Assembly: GCA_944320355.1 (NCBI GenBank) | Contig: CALUHC010000037.1 | Coordinates: 1 to 64,000, forward strand | Direction: 5' to 3' | From: an uncultured Prevotella sp. | Lineage (GTDB): Bacteria; Bacteroidota; Bacteroidia; Bacteroidales; Bacteroidaceae | Length of the DNA: 64,000 nucleotides | The notes under the pieces: model-generated | Told to the model about the DNA's origin: nothing | Database searches by the model: none | What the model saw: the letters and a program-made list of their open reading frames with translations, nothing else | In this document: positions 52,711 through 62,854 of the stretch, piece by piece | Position numbering within the stretch: position 1 is the stretch's first letter | Layout: every line of letters starts with the position of its first letter | Position numbers and translations under genes: made by a program

Positions 52711-55700
52711 AACATCACTGTTATATTACCTAGGCGGTCTGTACGCAACGGTAAGCACGTCTCTTTTATCATTTCACCTGTTATTGCTTTCTGATTCTTT
52801 GACTGGGGACTACCAAGTCCATATTCATTTTGAATCAGTCCTTTACTGCAAAACCTCTGCGCTTCATCTTTGGATAGTGAAAAAATGACGTTAGCCGAAG
52901 AATAAGGTATGAAATTCGCTGTAATACCACTAGAATCAACAAATTTATAGACCCTACCTCTATCTATAGGACAAGAGACTTTTCCTGCTGCAAATTCCTC
53001 TTTAGTCGGCAAATAGACAAGATCGTTAGGTGAAAGCACGAATTTCGGTTTGTTTCCGTTTTCGTCATCAGGGGCAGGCGACAATCCTTCCTTCAAACGT
53101 TCCATAACAACATTCAATGGCACAGTGGCATAATTCCGCTTGCGCACGACCTCGCCTGTGGCACTGTCGACCTGCTCTGTCTCATAAACTGCAAAGAACA
53201 GGTTGGTGCCTTTTGCCGCTTCCACAAACTTCGTTTTCCTATTGCCCTGCTTCCCTATGGCAAATTTGTCGGCCTTCTCGTAAAGGCGCACTTTGTATAT
53301 GGGGCAATGAGGCTTGCCGCCATTCAACCCAACAATAGACTTATTCATCATTTCAATGCCTTCAGGCGAGAAGGCCAATACCGGGTCGTTGCCATTAGCC
53401 TCAAGATGGCGCAGAAGTATCTTCCTTATGCCTGTATCAGTAATTTTCTCTATCTTGCCTTTCGCCTTCTCAGAAGTCTTGCAGTCACTGAACACAGAAA
53501 CCAAGTCATTGCCATAGCGTGTGGCAAAGTAACGCTCATTCGTTTCCTCTGAAAACACATAGACCTTTATTTTCTTCAAATCAACATCAGGCCACACATC
53601 TTTGTGCTCACCAAAATAAGCCTTTACCTGCTTTTCGCTCAGCCTCAAGGCCAATAGCTCTTTTAGTTTTCTCTTCAACTCTTTGTCCAAGACAATGTTT
53701 GGAGCCTTCAGCACATCGGCCAATCGAGCTGTTCTTATGCTGCAAAGGTTAACCTCACCAAACACGGTTTCTTTGTGCATAGGTTTGCGTATGGCCCAGC
53801 TGCTTCCCCCTTTCTGGGTGTCTGCAATCTTCTTTCCGCCAACATAGTGCTGATAATGGTTGGTAGTCTTATTGATGATGCGCAGGTTCTGCTTGAAACT
53901 TACGATTATCTCTTTAAGCACAGAATACGTATCTTGAGTGAATGTCGCCCAAGGCTTCTTTATATACCAGCGGCTATTACCTTTGTCGTCTGTCCTCTTC
54001 TTTTCACATAACAGGCGTTGCAAGTCGAAGCGTGAAATCTTTGCGTTCTTGCTTGCGGACTCATTATTCAGATAGTTGACAATATTGCGGCTGGCACAAG
54101 CTATCACGATAGCATCCATAGCATGGTGACGATGGTCAATGCGCTTCTTATTGAAACCTTTCTGCAGCTCAAGCGGCATGCAAGGGATTTGCTGGCCACT
54201 GCCATTGCCCGTAGTGAAACGCAGGCTACCAGTAAGCTCATTCAGCCGCTGGAAGCGAGGAAGTATAATTCTGTTCCAGACATCATTAATGCCCCAATCC
54301 CTCTTGAGGCGATCTGTAACGCCACCAGTGCAGACCACAAGGTTCTTCGACGTACCTTCTTCTTCTCCTTCCTCACGCACGATATTGGAAAGCAACGACT
54401 TTATGAACTTGCTTATGTATCGGCTGTCGTTCAGCTGGCGGGCTATGAACTGTTCCGGGATGTCGTCCATCAACAGCTTTCTCATCTTGGGCTTATTATG
54501 CGTGTAGGCTGTCTTTACAAGGTCCTCATAGCTGTCAACTGACAGAATCTCGACACTATCCCCGCCAGAGAGTTGCACTTTCTCGCCATGATGCTTACAG
54601 ATGAACTCATAGCCAAGCATACTGCCCTTCAGCTTGTTCACCTCCGACTCGCAAATAACCTTGTTGCTAAGCGAGTCGTCAAAATAGCGAGCTTGCGGGA
54701 TGACGTGCTCTATCTCATAGGCTGGAGTGAACAGTTTTGATAATGATATGACTCGACCGGTGTAAGGCGAGCGGCATTTTTGCTCCAACCAGAGCTTATA
54801 ACGCATCACCTCAGAAGTTGTGGGGCGTTTCTTAATGTCGCTCTCATTGAATTTCTTTAATATGGCACTAATGTCGTCCGGAATCTCGTCGGCATTGTCC
54901 AAGACATCTTTCTCGTATATGCGCAACAGTTCCTGCTGACTTGGAGAGTATGGACGCACATTCGCGATGTCGAACTCCGGGTTCAGGAACTCGGTAAGCA
55001 AAGCCTTTACGCGCAGATTGGCATTCTCGTTTTCTTGAATCTGGCGGGTCAGTTGCGCGCGCTTGTCTTTCGGGTTCTTCATGTCACGCCCAAGTTCCAC
55101 ATGAATCTCATCTATATGCCCGACATTCCTCCAGATGTCGCGAACGGTGCGCAGAGTCTCCAGGATGACCTGCTCTACAATTGGGTTGTGCAACGAATGT
55201 TGCTTGAAAGCATTCAGATAATTGTCAATGTCGTCAGGCGATGTCCACCGCCCGGCATTCTTTGCTTCTGAATGCCGGTTGTAAACCACATAGCACGCCA
55301 GCCAAAGCGGAAGCCCACGAAAAGCGGACACATCTGTGAGATGAATGGCTTTCTCCCTCACTCTCATCTTTATTGTGTCGTCACACTCGCCTGCTACGAT
55401 TTTGTCAATACGCTCGCGGGTGTCACGGTCTATTTCGTCCTCCTTCCAATATTTGCCCATTCGCATCAACGGCAGCAGCCTCTTGATAGCCTTGCAGGAA
55501 TATGCTCCGTAGTCCTTGTCGAAAGGCGGTATGCGCACGAATGTTTCAACGAACTTGCTGTCAAGCCCGTTCTTTTCGGCGAACTTGCCAAGCGCCTTTC
55601 TCAATTCGTCCTCAAAAGAGACAGAATAAAGAATGTGCCACAGGGCAAATTCACGTTCCGGAGTAAGGAAATCATGGTCGATGCCGGCCTTGCCCAACCA

Positions 55701-57326
55701 TTCCAGGAGCAAGCCGCGTGTCTCGTTGGCCGGATAAGGCTTGTCTTCAACATAGTTCCAACGATAATTGCCTGTCTCATCTTTCTTGAATCCCCATACA
55801 GGGCATTTCAACAAATCACTCTGCTTTATTGTTTTCTGCCCGTTGAGCCAATCGAAAAGTGCCGTGCGGTCATCTTCAGCACTGAGCAAATCGCCTGTAA
55901 CATCAACATCAAGACAAACCTTGCCGCCTACGACTTTCTCCTTTTGATATATGCGCAAGTTGGAAATGAACTGCCACAACCTGAACTCCTGGAACAATGG
56001 ATGCGATTTGGGTATTGACTTTATCCCGACACGTTTCCCCTCGCCGGTCTCTTTGTCGGTCACGACGTGCTCCTCGTATGGACAATTGGCTATCAAAGAC
56101 TTCTTGCTCTTCAGAGGACGCTGGTAGAACAACACATCCTCAACAAGCAGCCAGGCAAGACCGCGGCCGCTGACAAGATGGCGATGGGCTTCATTTTGCG
56201 GATAAAGCTCATTGACGCACAGCCCGTACAACAGCCTGTCACTAAGCTCAGCATGATACTCCTTCTGCTTGTCCAAGATGCGGCAAAGCTCTTCTTTATA
56301 GTATTTCCGCTCTATTGTACGAACAAGTTTCCCACGGATTTTTTGCGACGGAGTCTGCAACAATGCATCATATATATATTCACCAACGGTCTTGCCTGAG
56401 CAGTCAAGGTCGTTTTCCGTTTTTGCCTTTATGAGTTTCCACTTCTCCTCCCATTCTTGCTCAGTAGGAATCTTGAAACGGCAACTTAGCTCACCATTCT
56501 CATCATACCTGTCATTGCCATCCTTGTCTATGTCCACGGTGACAATGATATCCTTCTTCTGCCCTATCCAGCTTGGGATCTCCTTCTTGAATATCTTCCC
56601 CCTTGTTCCGTCTGCCAATGTAACAATAAGCACATGCATGCCCTTATAGTCATTACCTGTGTCAATGATATCAACAACAGTCTGACTTGCAAAGTATTGA
56701 CGTGTTTTCGCCGGCCCGGCATCCTCTTCCTCACCGCGCAATTGGTGATAGCCGCGCTTTTGGTTGAAATTCAGCAGAATCCATGCCAGCTCTTCTTTCC
56801 CGATTCTTTGCGTCAAGGCTTTTTTCCGCAAATAATACAGTGTCCAATCATACGGCACTTTATGCCCTTCGGCCAACATTGCGGGTTGGCTCTCCATGAA
56901 ATCAGCCAACATTTCATCAAAAGAGTCCTGGAAAAGGAACTTCGGCTTGCCCTGACTGTCAACAGTCCACGGCAATTTTGGCTCCGCTTCACCGACAAAC
57001 TTGCCATAACGATCGAGCCTTTCTGCATAATGAGCAGGCAGAAAACCCATGAGACGCAATATCCGGTGCAGACGCTCACGCCGCAACTTATATCTCTCAT
57101 ATAAACGCCGCGCACTCCGGTATTTTGTCCTGTCGGCGGTCTGCGACTTTGAGTTACCCTTCTCAAAATCGCCAAGCACTGACGCATCCATCGGAATGAT
57201 GCGCACCCCTGCACTATTTATGCTGTCAGGCTGTTCGTTACCGTTCTCATCCGCCTTAGTGCTGATGACACTCCAACCTATGCTGTTGGTACCTATGTCA
57301 AGACCTAAAAAATGTTTTGAAGCCAT
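52707..57326 (-). CDS. cas9: CRISPR-associated endonuclease Cas9, type II-C
   Basis: RNA-guided double-strand DNA nuclease. The 1539-residue product has RuvC-I with Asp10 (HFLGLDIGTNSIGWSVI), an Arg-rich bridge helix (RRLYERYKLRRERLHRIL), a long recognition lobe, RuvC-II (HIDEIHVELGRDM, Glu near 742), the HNH site (YEIEHVIPQARYFDDSLSNKVICESEVNKLKG, His near 874) and RuvC-III (DHRHHAMDAIVIACASRNIV, near 1065). The C-terminal PAM-interacting part includes KAQKGGSSWAIRKPMHKETVFGE-like wording seen in Bacteroidetes Cas9. All nuclease residues seem intact. It is larger than the compact II-C proteins of Neisseria or Campylobacter but normal for Bacteroidetes. Its promoter lies about 120 bp upstream. 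Confidence 0.98.
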
Positions 57327-57446
57327 ACTGTCAGTTATTGGTAGTTATATTTGGACAACTGAAACAAGGCAAACACATGAAACCCCACCGCTCCAAGCCA
57401 CAATCACCGCCAAGGGCAAGGCCGTGTGTAATGCACCGATATGGCA

Positions 57447-57477
57447 CAAAGGTAATCTTTTTCCGGCAAAACAACAA
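57447..57477 (-). promoter_or_regulatory. Promoter of the cas9-cas1-cas2 operon
   Basis: Minus strand TTG (57475-57477), 20 bp, TACCTTTG (57447-57454); leader about 115 nt. The rest of 57327-57669 has no gene. An inverted repeat TTCTGCCA/TGGCAGAA lies at 57574-57609. Confidence 0.65.
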
Positions 57478-57669
57478 GACAAAACGCAGAATAAAGCAAA
57501 TTTAAGCCCATATCGCATTAGCCAGCCAGGGATTTGTTTTTTGTTCCGTTTCTGGCTTTCCAAGCGCTTTCGTTCTGCCACCGTGCAGATTGTCTGCCGC
57601 TGGCAGAACGGAATCACTTAGGACTCTAATGACTGATTTGGGTTAAACATTCGCACAGACAGGCTGAAA

Positions 57670-58884
57670 CTAAGAACAAGCTACATTGACCAGCCATCTC
57701 TTCAATCTGTTCCTCAACAAGTATATGCTGGAAACAAAGGTGAACAACTCTGCCAACGGGACTGTGAGCCATACGCCGTTATCTCCTAAAAAGACAGGAT
57801 ATATCATGATTCCAAGCACAACGAACAACAGTCCTCTTTGCAAAGACACAAGCACGGAGGTACGCGCGTCGCCCAACGAGGTGAAAAAGCTGGACGACAA
57901 AATGTTAGAGCCGTTCAACAGGAACGCGAAGGCACAAACAGCCGCACCCACAGAAGTTATATTCAATACATTGCCGCCTCCGTCCGCAAAGAATTGGGAG
58001 ACTACGAACTCGTTGCCGAAAAACATGACGCAGAACAGGATGATGCCAATGGTCACATTGGTCTTGAAGCCCAAGAACAACGTTTCTTTCACCCGATTCA
58101 GATGGCCGGCCCCATAATTGAACGACAAAACAGGCACGATGCCGTCCGACAGCCCCACAAACATCTGAACGCCAAGGTTCAGCATATAGTTGATAGCCGT
58201 GAACGCGGCCACGCCGACTTCGCCCCAGTTCTTCATCATCACCCAATTGAAAAGGAACACCGTGATGCCGGCAGACAACTCCGAAAATCCTTCCGAGGAG
58301 CCGTTGTAAGTCATCTTCCCCAACAACTTGAAAGAAAAATGCCCTTTTCGAAGACAGACCAAACTGTCTTTCTTAAGCAGTGTGGGAGCCATAACCGCAA
58401 AACCGCTTGCAAATGCCATACCTGTAGCCAACCCCGAGCCAGCTGTGGCCCACCCAAGCACACCGACAAAAAGAAGGTTCAGAAACAGGTTGAGCGCCAC
58501 CGTTCCGCCAAGCACAAACATGGCGAAACAGGGGCGTCCCATCGCTTTCAGCATATAATCGCATAAAAACGTAAGCAACATGAACGGGAAAAACAAGGAG
58601 AAAGCCCGCACGTATGAAACCGTATAAGGCACCAGAGCCTCGTTCGCGCCCAAGAAACGGCACAAAGGTTCTGCCGCAAGCACAAAAACACCCCCCATGG
58701 CAAGAGCCAATACAAGCAGCGACCAGAAAGCTGTCCTGAAAGCGCTATGCGCCTTGACGTAATCCTTGTTTCCCAATGCCATGCCGACAATAGCCTGACA
58801 GCCAACGCCCACAACGACTGCCAACGCGCTCATGAACGTATATATCGGGACAGCCGCTATTTCCTTGATTTCCCGAATGCACAT
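57670..58884 (-). pseudogene. MATE-family efflux transporter, N-terminally truncated
   Basis: The 404-residue frame is clearly a MATE exporter (GVGCQAIVGMALGNKDYVKAHSAFRTAFWSLLVLALAMG, YVRAFSLFFPFMLLTFLCDYMLKAMGRPCFAMFVLGGTVALNLFLN, VGLSDGIVPVLSFNYGAGHLNRVKETLFLGF). MATE proteins usually begin with a first membrane helix before the AAVPIYTFMSAL-like segment; here about 45-50 residues, including that helix, are missing. The first seven codons (MCIREIK) come from a family A repeat, and a stop lies in frame upstream. It may be a pseudogene or a shortened protein. It separates cas9 from its tracrRNA. Confidence 0.75.
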
Positions 58885-59010
58885 ATCGTGCCATGAAAAC
58901 AGCCCTGTTTCGCACTGCGAAATGAGCCGTTTCAGACGTTGAAACGCCTCATTTCAGAAAACAAAACGGCTCGTTTTGCAACTTGTTGAATGTCAGACGA
59001 TTAACAAATA
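58865..59010 (-). repeat. Family A dyad-array element, five 22-bp units, at the MATE start
   Basis: On the minus strand the lead-in GTCTGACATTCAACAAGTTG is followed by dyads at 58962-58978, 58940-58956, 58918-58934, 58896-58912 and 58874-58890. The last unit and its tail GGGAAATC contain the MATE start codon at 58884. Confidence 0.8.
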
Positions 59011-59030
59011 GGGATTCTTGCTGACAGGAG

Positions 59031-59275
59031 GTGCATCAAAATGTGTGGTCAGGTCTGCAAGCCCTCTCCCCCAGCCCTCTCACAAATGGCGAAGGAGTAG
59101 CTATCACTGTCGATACATACGCTGCCTTTTTTACCCCTTTACTTTTAACAAGAGGGCGAGGGAATAACTATCACTTGACTGCCAGGACATTCTTGACTCA
59201 TCGTATTCTGTGATAGTTCTCAAATTGTTATGATGGGAGTTTTCCCACTTCGTTTCACGAACAGACCACTGAGGC
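59031..59275. repeat. Copy of the 2501-2735 repeat
   Basis: GGTGCATCAAAATGTGTGG followed by AGGTCTGCAAGCCCTCTCCC matches 2501-2550, and the facing end CCACTTCGTTTCACGAACAG matches 2643-2670. The inner GAGGGCGAGGG arms are only partly kept. No gene. Confidence 0.6.
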
Positions 59276-59354
59276 TGTTTCAGAATGAAGCCAACGGGTA
59301 TTTGGGGCCAGTCCGAAAAAATTTGGAATAGCACCAAACATTCGCCGAAAAACC

Positions 59355-59385
59355 TTGCGAGTTCAAATATTTTTTCATATATTTG
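59355..59385 (+). promoter_or_regulatory. Promoter of the tracrRNA
   Basis: TTG (59355-59357), 20 bp, TATATTTG (59378-59385). The expected start is about 59391-59393, right at the anti-repeat. Confidence 0.75.
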
Positions 59386-59390
59386 CAAAA

Positions 59391-59471
59391 CTAATTTGAA
59401 GCAAATCACAATAAGGATTATTCCGTTGTGAAAACATCAGGTCTCCCTCCGCCTCAAGTGGGGGATTTTTT
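59391..59471 (+). ncRNA. tracrRNA of the type II-C CRISPR system
   Basis: The anti-repeat is 59391-59411 (CTAATTTGAAGC, then AAATCACAA). It pairs with repeat positions 2-23 over 21 bp with only C14 of the repeat bulged out. Next comes ATAAGGATTATTCCGTTGTG, a nexus-like hairpin (CACAA/TTGTG, GGA/TCC) containing the ACAATAAGG wording known from Neisseria tracrRNA. It ends with TCCCTC/GGGGGA and six T residues, a Rho-independent terminator. Length is about 80 nt. It lies about 2.06 kb beyond the cas9 start codon on the opposite strand, after the truncated MATE gene, and ends 50 bp before mnmE. Confidence 0.9.
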
Positions 59472-59520
59472 GTTTAGGAATCTGCTCGCCCGCAATACCG
59501 AATACATCCATAGATACAGC

Positions 59521-60930
59521 ATGAAACAGGAAGATACAATATGCGCCATAGCCACAGCCCCCGGCGGAGCTATTGGCATAATCCGCATATCAGGACCCGA
59601 GTCTATCAACATCGCCGACAACATCTTCACCCCCACTGGCAGCAACCCACTGCCACTGAAAGCAAGAAAAGCCAACACAGTAACATTCGGCACGATATGC
59701 GCCGACGACGGCACCATGCTCGACGAGGTACTGGTAAGCCTGTTCCGCGCCCCACACTCATACACGGGCGAGGACTCGGTGGAATTTTCGTGCCACGGCT
59801 CTTCGTACATCCTGCAGCAAACAGTACAGCTGCTCATAGCCCACGGCTGCCGCGCCGCCGGCCCTGGCGAATATACGCAGCGGGCCTTCCTGAACGGCAA
59901 GATGGACCTGAGCCGGGCTGAGGCCGTGGCCGACCTCATAGCCTCTACCGACCGCGCCACCCACCGCATGGCCATGAACCAGATGCGCGGCGGATTCAGC
60001 GCCAAGCTCAAGGAGCTGCGCGACCACCTGCTGCGCCTCACGTCGCTCATGGAACTCGAACTCGACTTCAGCGACCACGAGGAGCTGGAATTTGCCGACC
60101 GCACCGAGCTGCGCGAGATTGCGCAGAAAGCACGCACCACAATGGCGCGGCTGGCCGACTCGTTCGGCACGGGCAACGCCCTGAAAAACGGGGTGCCCGT
60201 GGCCATAGTCGGAGAGACCAACGCCGGCAAATCGACCCTGCTCAACGCGCTGCTTAACGAAGACAAAGCCATAGTGAGCGACATACACGGCACCACGCGC
60301 GACACTATCGAAGACACCACCATTATCAGCGGCGTCACATTCCGCTTCATCGACACCGCAGGCATCCGCCGCACCGACGACAAGATTGAGGCCTTGGGCA
60401 TTGAGCGCAGCTTCCGCGCCACAGACCAGGCGAGCATCGTCATTCTGCTGCAAGACTCGCAGCGCGACGAGGCATCGTTTGCCAGCTTCTATGACGAGGT
60501 AGCCCCGCACCTCGCGGGCAAGCACGTCATCCTGGCAGTGAACAAGTGCGACGACGGTACCGATATACCCTCCATCCCCCTGCCCCACTTCATCGACGCG
60601 AGCCAGGCCGCCGACTGGCACACCATAGCCATCTCGGCCAAGCTGCGCCGCAACATAGACAGCCTGCGCTCCCTCCTTGTCGGCCTCACCGGCCTCGACA
60701 ACCTCTCCGCCACCGACATCATAGTCACAAACATCCGCCACTACGAGGCCCTCAACCGCGCCCTCGAAGCCCTCAACCGCGTCATCGACGGCCTCGACAC
60801 CACCATCCCGGCCGACCTCATCGCCCAAGACCTCCGCGAATGCCTCTACCACCTCAACGACATCCTCGGCGAAGTCACCACAGACGAAGTGCTGAAAACC
60901 ATATTTGAGCACTTCTGCATCGGTAAATAG
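59521..60930 (+). CDS. mnmE: tRNA modification GTPase MnmE
   Basis: With MnmG it makes the 5-carboxymethylaminomethyl group on U34 of several tRNAs. The 469-residue product starts MKQEDTICAIATAPGGAIGIIRISGP. It has the N-terminal folate-binding domain, then the G domain with P-loop GETNAGKSTLLNALL (about 230), DTAGIRRTDD, NKCDD, and the C-terminal FCIGK whose Cys is typical. I chose the ATG at 59521; the frame extending back to 59428 would translate the tracrRNA and its terminator. The last codons are a known type of integration target (see findings). Confidence 0.96.
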   Translation: MKQEDTICAIATAPGGAIGIIRISGPESINIADNIFTPTGSNPLPLKARKANTVTFGTICADDGTMLDEVLVSLFRAPHSYTGEDSVEFSCHGSSYILQQTVQLLIAHGCRAAGPGEYTQRAFLNGKMDLSRAEAVADLIASTDRATHRMAMNQMRGGFSAKLKELRDHLLRLTSLMELELDFSDHEELEFADRTELREIAQKARTTMARLADSFGTGNALKNGVPVAIVGETNAGKSTLLNALLNEDKAIVSDIHGTTRDTIEDTTIISGVTFRFIDTAGIRRTDDKIEALGIERSFRATDQASIVILLQDSQRDEASFASFYDEVAPHLAGKHVILAVNKCDDGTDIPSIPLPHFIDASQAADWHTIAISAKLRRNIDSLRSLLVGLTGLDNLSATDIIVTNIRHYEALNRALEALNRVIDGLDTTIPADLIAQDLRECLYHLNDILGEVTTDEVLKTIFEHFCIGK

Positions 60931-60972
60931 ACCGCCTGACCATACTTGCAAAACGTTTTTGTAACTGCTTAT

Positions 60973-60998
60973 AAGCCACCATTTTGGTGGCTTTTTTC
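60973..60998 (+). terminator. Terminator downstream of mnmE
   Basis: AAGCCACC-ATTTT-GGTGGCTT stem-loop followed by TTTT. Confidence 0.85.
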
Positions 60999-61105
60999 GT
61001 TTTAACACTTTCCATTTGTAATTTGTTGATACCAGTTTTTCGAGGTAACTTTGGCTCAAATTTCGTTCCTGCGTTTCAATCGTGCGAACAAATGGAATAG
61101 CAAAA

Positions 61106-61196
61106 CGCTATGTAGGACACCTCGTGAGAAATACTGAGAATCCTCCATTATCCGTCACAACCGCTATGTAGGGCACTCGTGAGAAATACTGAAAAT
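61106..61196 (+). repeat. Two direct repeats upstream of the multi-HTH gene
   Basis: 61106-61141 and 61162-61196 both read CGCTATGTAGG, then CTCGTGAGAAATACTGA, with a one-base length difference and three changes. Spacing is 56 bp. Such paired repeats could be binding sites for the element's recombination proteins. No gene in 60931-61264. Confidence 0.65.
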
Positions 61197-61264
61197 ATGT
61201 GATAAAGACTGAGACAAAATCGGGGGTCTTTTCCATCAAAAAACATCAGAATTGCAAACGAAAA

Positions 61265-62773
61265 ATGGAGATAAATAAAGAATGTGGAGTATGCGGAAAA
61301 GAGTTCGTTGCTTCCAAAATGTCGGTCAAGTACTGCTGTCGAGGGTGTGAACGTGTCGCATTTCGGAGACGAGAGGCAGAAAAGAAAAAAAGGGAGAAGG
61401 AAAATGCCGAATCTCTTCGAAACGCAGAGAGAAATAACTCTCTGCGTGATAAGGCATTTTTATCCCCCGAGGACTTGAGCGTTCTGTTCGATGTCAGTCT
61501 TCCTACAGTGTATCGTTATTTCCAGACAGGCTTAATCAAAGCCGTAAAGATAAGAAATAAGACGTTTGTGAGATACTCAGACATTGAACGTGTGTTTGAT
61601 GATGCCACTCCCTATCGGAAAAGACGTTATCAGAGAAAGGAGGAGCAGGAATACTATACTCTCCGGGAAATCATGGAGAAGTACAATATTGGTCGTAAGG
61701 CTGTATGGGGGCGTTGTGACCGTCTGGGCATCCCCAAGATATATGAAGGACGCAACACCTTCTTTAGCAAGAAAGCCATTGACGCACATTTTGCTGACCT
61801 CCTTGAAGAGATAGACATTGATAATTATTACACTGCTGAACAAATCATGGATATGTATAATATGACAAGGACAGCTGTTATCACTTTTGTGATGCGTCAC
61901 AAAGTTCCAAGAGTAAACCGTAACGGGAAAGCTTTCTACTCCAAGGTGCATATTGACTGTATCAAACGAAAGGACGATAGTATCGATCCTGACTGGAGTA
62001 CCTATGAAGAGGCTATGGAAAAATATGGCATATCAAAAGACCAAGTAAGTTACACCTTGAAGCATTTTGATGTCAGAACGGAAAAACGTGGAAAGTTTAC
62101 GATGATATTCCGTACTGACTTTGATAAGGTCATGCGTGAACGAATGGCAAATGCAAAAGTAGCAGAAAAGTCAGACGGAGACGAAAAGCTTGTTCTCCAA
62201 GCTCAACACCAGGAAAAGAAATGCCCACCAACCCCAGATGGCTATTATTCAACTGAAGAGGTTGCAGAGATGTTCAAGGTGGGAGTTAAACATGTAGGTG
62301 TAATGACCAGAGAGCATAAAACGCCAAAGATTGCACTCAAAGGATTCAACTTCTATGAGAAGAAAGCCATAGATGTGCTGTATAATCTGAAGAACAACTA
62401 TTCGGAAATTACAGACTGGATTACACCGGAAGAGATGCGTTCAACCTACAAAATGACAGCAGATGCTGTACGCTCCTTTATCTACCGCCATCAAATTCCC
62501 GCAAAGGTGGAATATGGTACTACCTACTATTCTAAACAGCATATCGATCAAGTGAAAAATGGAGATTTTGATGGTCGCGAACGATATTACACTGTCGAGG
62601 AGGCAATGAAGAAGTATCATTTATCAAAAGATATAGTTCATTATTATGTAAAACGCTATAAAATCACAAAAGTAAAGAAGAAGAAATGCATATATTTCAG
62701 AAAAGAAGAGTTCGACAGATTGATGGAAAAACGTCTTTCAAAAGACGATTTACTATCAATTACTCTTGATTAG
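61265..62773 (+). CDS. DNA-binding protein with seven tandem HTH (excisionase-type) modules
   Basis: A 502-residue protein, mobile-element associated. Residues 7-28 form a Cys cluster (C7, C10, C24, C25, C28) that may bind zinc. After a Lys- and Glu-rich helix come seven copies of an HTH_17/MerR-like module at about residues 65, 129, 188, 243, 326, 385 and 440. Each follows the pattern YYT.EE.ME.Y.IS...V...., then a basic turn, ...FY.K..ID......, for example YYTAEQIMDMYNMTRTAVITF with YSKVHID. A single such module is typical of excisionases. The frame extending to 61199 needs a GTG start. The integrase follows 81 bp downstream. Function is inferred: recombination directionality or element regulation. 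Confidence 0.8.
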   Translation: MEINKECGVCGKEFVASKMSVKYCCRGCERVAFRRREAEKKKREKENAESLRNAERNNSLRDKAFLSPEDLSVLFDVSLPTVYRYFQTGLIKAVKIRNKTFVRYSDIERVFDDATPYRKRRYQRKEEQEYYTLREIMEKYNIGRKAVWGRCDRLGIPKIYEGRNTFFSKKAIDAHFADLLEEIDIDNYYTAEQIMDMYNMTRTAVITFVMRHKVPRVNRNGKAFYSKVHIDCIKRKDDSIDPDWSTYEEAMEKYGISKDQVSYTLKHFDVRTEKRGKFTMIFRTDFDKVMRERMANAKVAEKSDGDEKLVLQAQHQEKKCPPTPDGYYSTEEVAEMFKVGVKHVGVMTREHKTPKIALKGFNFYEKKAIDVLYNLKNNYSEITDWITPEEMRSTYKMTADAVRSFIYRHQIPAKVEYGTTYYSKQHIDQVKNGDFDGRERYYTVEEAMKKYHLSKDIVHYYVKRYKITKVKKKKCIYFRKEEFDRLMEKRLSKDDLLSITLD

Positions 62774-62854
62774 CACGATTTACTTTCTCTTTACTGAGGT
62801 CAACATTGTATCATTTAGGAATTTTGCATCAAAAACAAATAATAATAAAACAAT

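Noticed and set aside
57574-57609. The TTCTGCCA/TGGCAGAA hairpin as terminator of the MATE gene
   Set aside because: No T-tract follows on the minus strand, so the role is left open.
59428-59520. An mnmE start 31 codons further upstream
   Set aside because: The extra codons run through the tracrRNA and its terminator and do not resemble MnmE; the family begins at MKQEDTICAIATAPGGAIG.
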